Positions 33,575 through 34,837 of a DNA stretch of 34,837 nt are shown one piece after another. Positions within the stretch are counted from its first letter, which is position 1, and every line of letters starts with the position of its first letter. The notes beneath the pieces were generated by a model. That model made no database searches. It was not told the origin of the DNA and was given only the letters and a program-made list of their open reading frames with translations. This stretch comes from an uncultured Bacteroides sp. (GTDB lineage: Bacteria > Bacteroidota > Bacteroidia > Bacteroidales > UBA11471), in the NCBI GenBank assembly GCA_905210875.1, contig CAJLYN010000003.1, forward strand, positions 1-34,837. Direction: 5' to 3'. Position numbers and translations under genes: made by a program.

Positions 33575-34837
33575 ATGAAGATGAAACACATTTGCTTGTC
33601 TCTGCTTCTTTGTGGTGCGGCCTGGGTTCAGGCTGTGGCCGATAATGCCATGAAGTTGTGGTATGAGCAGCCGGCCCGCCTCTGGGTCGAGGCCTTGCCT
33701 TTGGGAAACGGCCGGTTGGGTGCCATGGTATTTGGCGACCCCGTACATGAACAGTTCCAGCTGAACGAGGAGACGATTTGGGGTGGTTCACCCTACAACA
33801 ACACCAACCCCAAGGCCAAGGAGGCTCTCGACGAGATACGCCGCCTCATCTTTGCCGGCGAGAACATGAAGGCTCAGGAGTTGTGCGGCCCTGCCATCTG
33901 CTCACCCTCGGGTGCCAACGGTATGCCTTATCAGACAGTCGGTTCGTTGCATCTCGATTTTGAGGGTGTCGACGGTTACTCCGATTATTACCGCGAACTC
34001 GATATTGCCCGTGCCGTGGCTACGACACGTTTCAAGGCCGACGGGGTAACCTATTGCCGTGAGGCATTTACTTCGTTTGCCGACCAGTTGTTCATTGTCC
34101 GGCTCACCGCATCGGCAAAAGGCAAGATTTCCTTCTCGGCACACTATTCCACTCCTTATAAAGAGTGTACCCGCACGGTCGAGGGGCGCAATATTCTGCG
34201 ACTCGACGCCCGGGCCAACGACCACGAAGGGATAGAGGGAAAGGTGCGTTTCACGACCTTGACCCGTATCGACCGTAAGGGCGGCCGTTGCGAGATGGTA
34301 GGCGACACGCTGTTGCGTGTTTCCGGAGCCGATGAGGTAACACTCTATGTTTCGGTGGGAACCAATTTTGTCAACTACAAAGATGTCTCGGGCAATGCCG
34401 AGAAGAAGGCCTATTCATATCTCAAAAATGCTGGTCAGAAGTACGACAAGGCCATACAGAATCACACGGCCTTGTATCGCAACTATTTCGACCGCGTGTC
34501 GCTCGACCTGGGCGAGAATGCGCAGGCTGCCAAGCCTACCGACGTGCGGGTGCGGGAGTTTGAAAAGAATTTCGACCCCCAACTGGCCGCGCTCTATTTT
34601 CAGTTTGGCCGTTACCTGCTGATAAGCAGTTCGCAGCCCGGTGGACAGGCCGCCAACCTGCAAGGTATATGGAACTATAAGTTGCGGGCTCCCTGGGACG
34701 GAAAATATACCACCGACATCAATGTCGAGATGAATTACTGGCCGGCCGAGGTAACCAATCTGGCCGAGATGCACGAACCTTTCCTCGACCTTGTGCGGCG
34801 GGTAGCCGAGCAGGGCCGGCAGTCGGCTGCCATGTAT
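33575..34837 (+). CDS. Alpha-L-fucosidase, glycoside hydrolase family 95, 3' partial
   Basis: 421 codons are visible, open to the window end; family members are roughly 750-850 residues, so about half is missing. A signal peptide (MKMKHICLSLLLCGAAWVQAVA) predicts export to the periplasm. The N-terminal beta-sandwich shows LWYEQPARLWVEALPLGNGRLGAMVFG and LNEETIWGGSPYNN, the hallmark start of GH95. The visible part of the (alpha/alpha)6 barrel has LLISSSQPGGQAANLQGIWN and TDINVEMNYWPAEVTNLAE (near 381), which carries conserved Asn residues of the active-site cleft. The general acid Glu lies beyond the window. GH95 enzymes are inverting and mostly release alpha-1,2-linked fucose from mucin or milk glycans, though some act on L-galactose. 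No SusC/SusD genes are visible; they could lie downstream. Confidence 0.93.
   Translation, partial: MKMKHICLSLLLCGAAWVQAVADNAMKLWYEQPARLWVEALPLGNGRLGAMVFGDPVHEQFQLNEETIWGGSPYNNTNPKAKEALDEIRRLIFAGENMKAQELCGPAICSPSGANGMPYQTVGSLHLDFEGVDGYSDYYRELDIARAVATTRFKADGVTYCREAFTSFADQLFIVRLTASAKGKISFSAHYSTPYKECTRTVEGRNILRLDARANDHEGIEGKVRFTTLTRIDRKGGRCEMVGDTLLRVSGADEVTLYVSVGTNFVNYKDVSGNAEKKAYSYLKNAGQKYDKAIQNHTALYRNYFDRVSLDLGENAQAAKPTDVRVREFEKNFDPQLAALYFQFGRYLLISSSQPGGQAANLQGIWNYKLRAPWDGKYTTDINVEMNYWPAEVTNLAEMHEPFLDLVRRVAEQGRQSAAMY

Overview
The window looks like a chromosomal segment from a Bacteroidota bacterium, most likely order Bacteroidales. Evidence: at least ten promoters fit the Bacteroides-type signal (TTTG or TTG, 19-21 bases, TAnnTTTG). 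The gene set is also typical of the group: HU-CCDC81/SPOR protein, C11 peptidase lipoprotein, DUF4136 lipoprotein, small outer-membrane beta-barrels, a CotH-family lipoprotein and a GH95 fucosidase. Genus cannot be fixed from the sequence. No rRNA, tRNA, CRISPR array, insertion sequence or prophage was seen. The window cuts a gene at each end.

Layout. 1-4773: a giant acyl-CoA dehydratase activase-like protein (start outside the window) overlapping a TetR-family regulator. 4792-6938: two reverse-strand genes (HU-CCDC81/SPOR and TPR proteins) separated by a 410-base gap that holds a candidate 97-nt small RNA on the forward strand. 7019-11142: C11 peptidase lipoprotein, MscS channel and recJ. 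11218-13227: reverse-strand beta-barrel, DUF4136 lipoprotein and LysE-type exporter. 13343-18585: purL and a purF-like gene, closed by a 40-base palindromic terminator. 18584-21613: two secreted Sel1-repeat proteins. 21811-23271: gdhA as a single-gene unit. 23330-24420: divergent HxlR regulator and DJ-1/PfpI protein. 24500-28316: etfB-etfA-acyl-CoA dehydrogenase operon. 28330-30561: an AT-richer patch with a beta-barrel gene, a CotH lipoprotein and a truncated second copy of the barrel. 30581-33321: valS. 33517-end: GH95 alpha-L-fucosidase, cut by the window edge.

How the genes work together. PurL and the PurF-like protein are purine-biosynthesis relatives, but the PurF-like protein has lost every recognisable glutaminase residue while keeping its PRPP site and four cysteines at the Fe-S ligand positions. 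EtfBA with the dehydrogenase forms a flavin-based electron-transfer unit for acyl-CoA/enoyl-CoA chemistry. The HxlR/DJ-1 pair looks like a self-contained stress switch with GTTAC/GTAAC operator-like boxes. The rest is mainly cell-envelope and housekeeping function.

The best candidates for something undescribed are the small RNA at 5948-6044, the glutaminase-dead PurF paralogue beside purL, and the decayed barrel copy next to the CotH gene.
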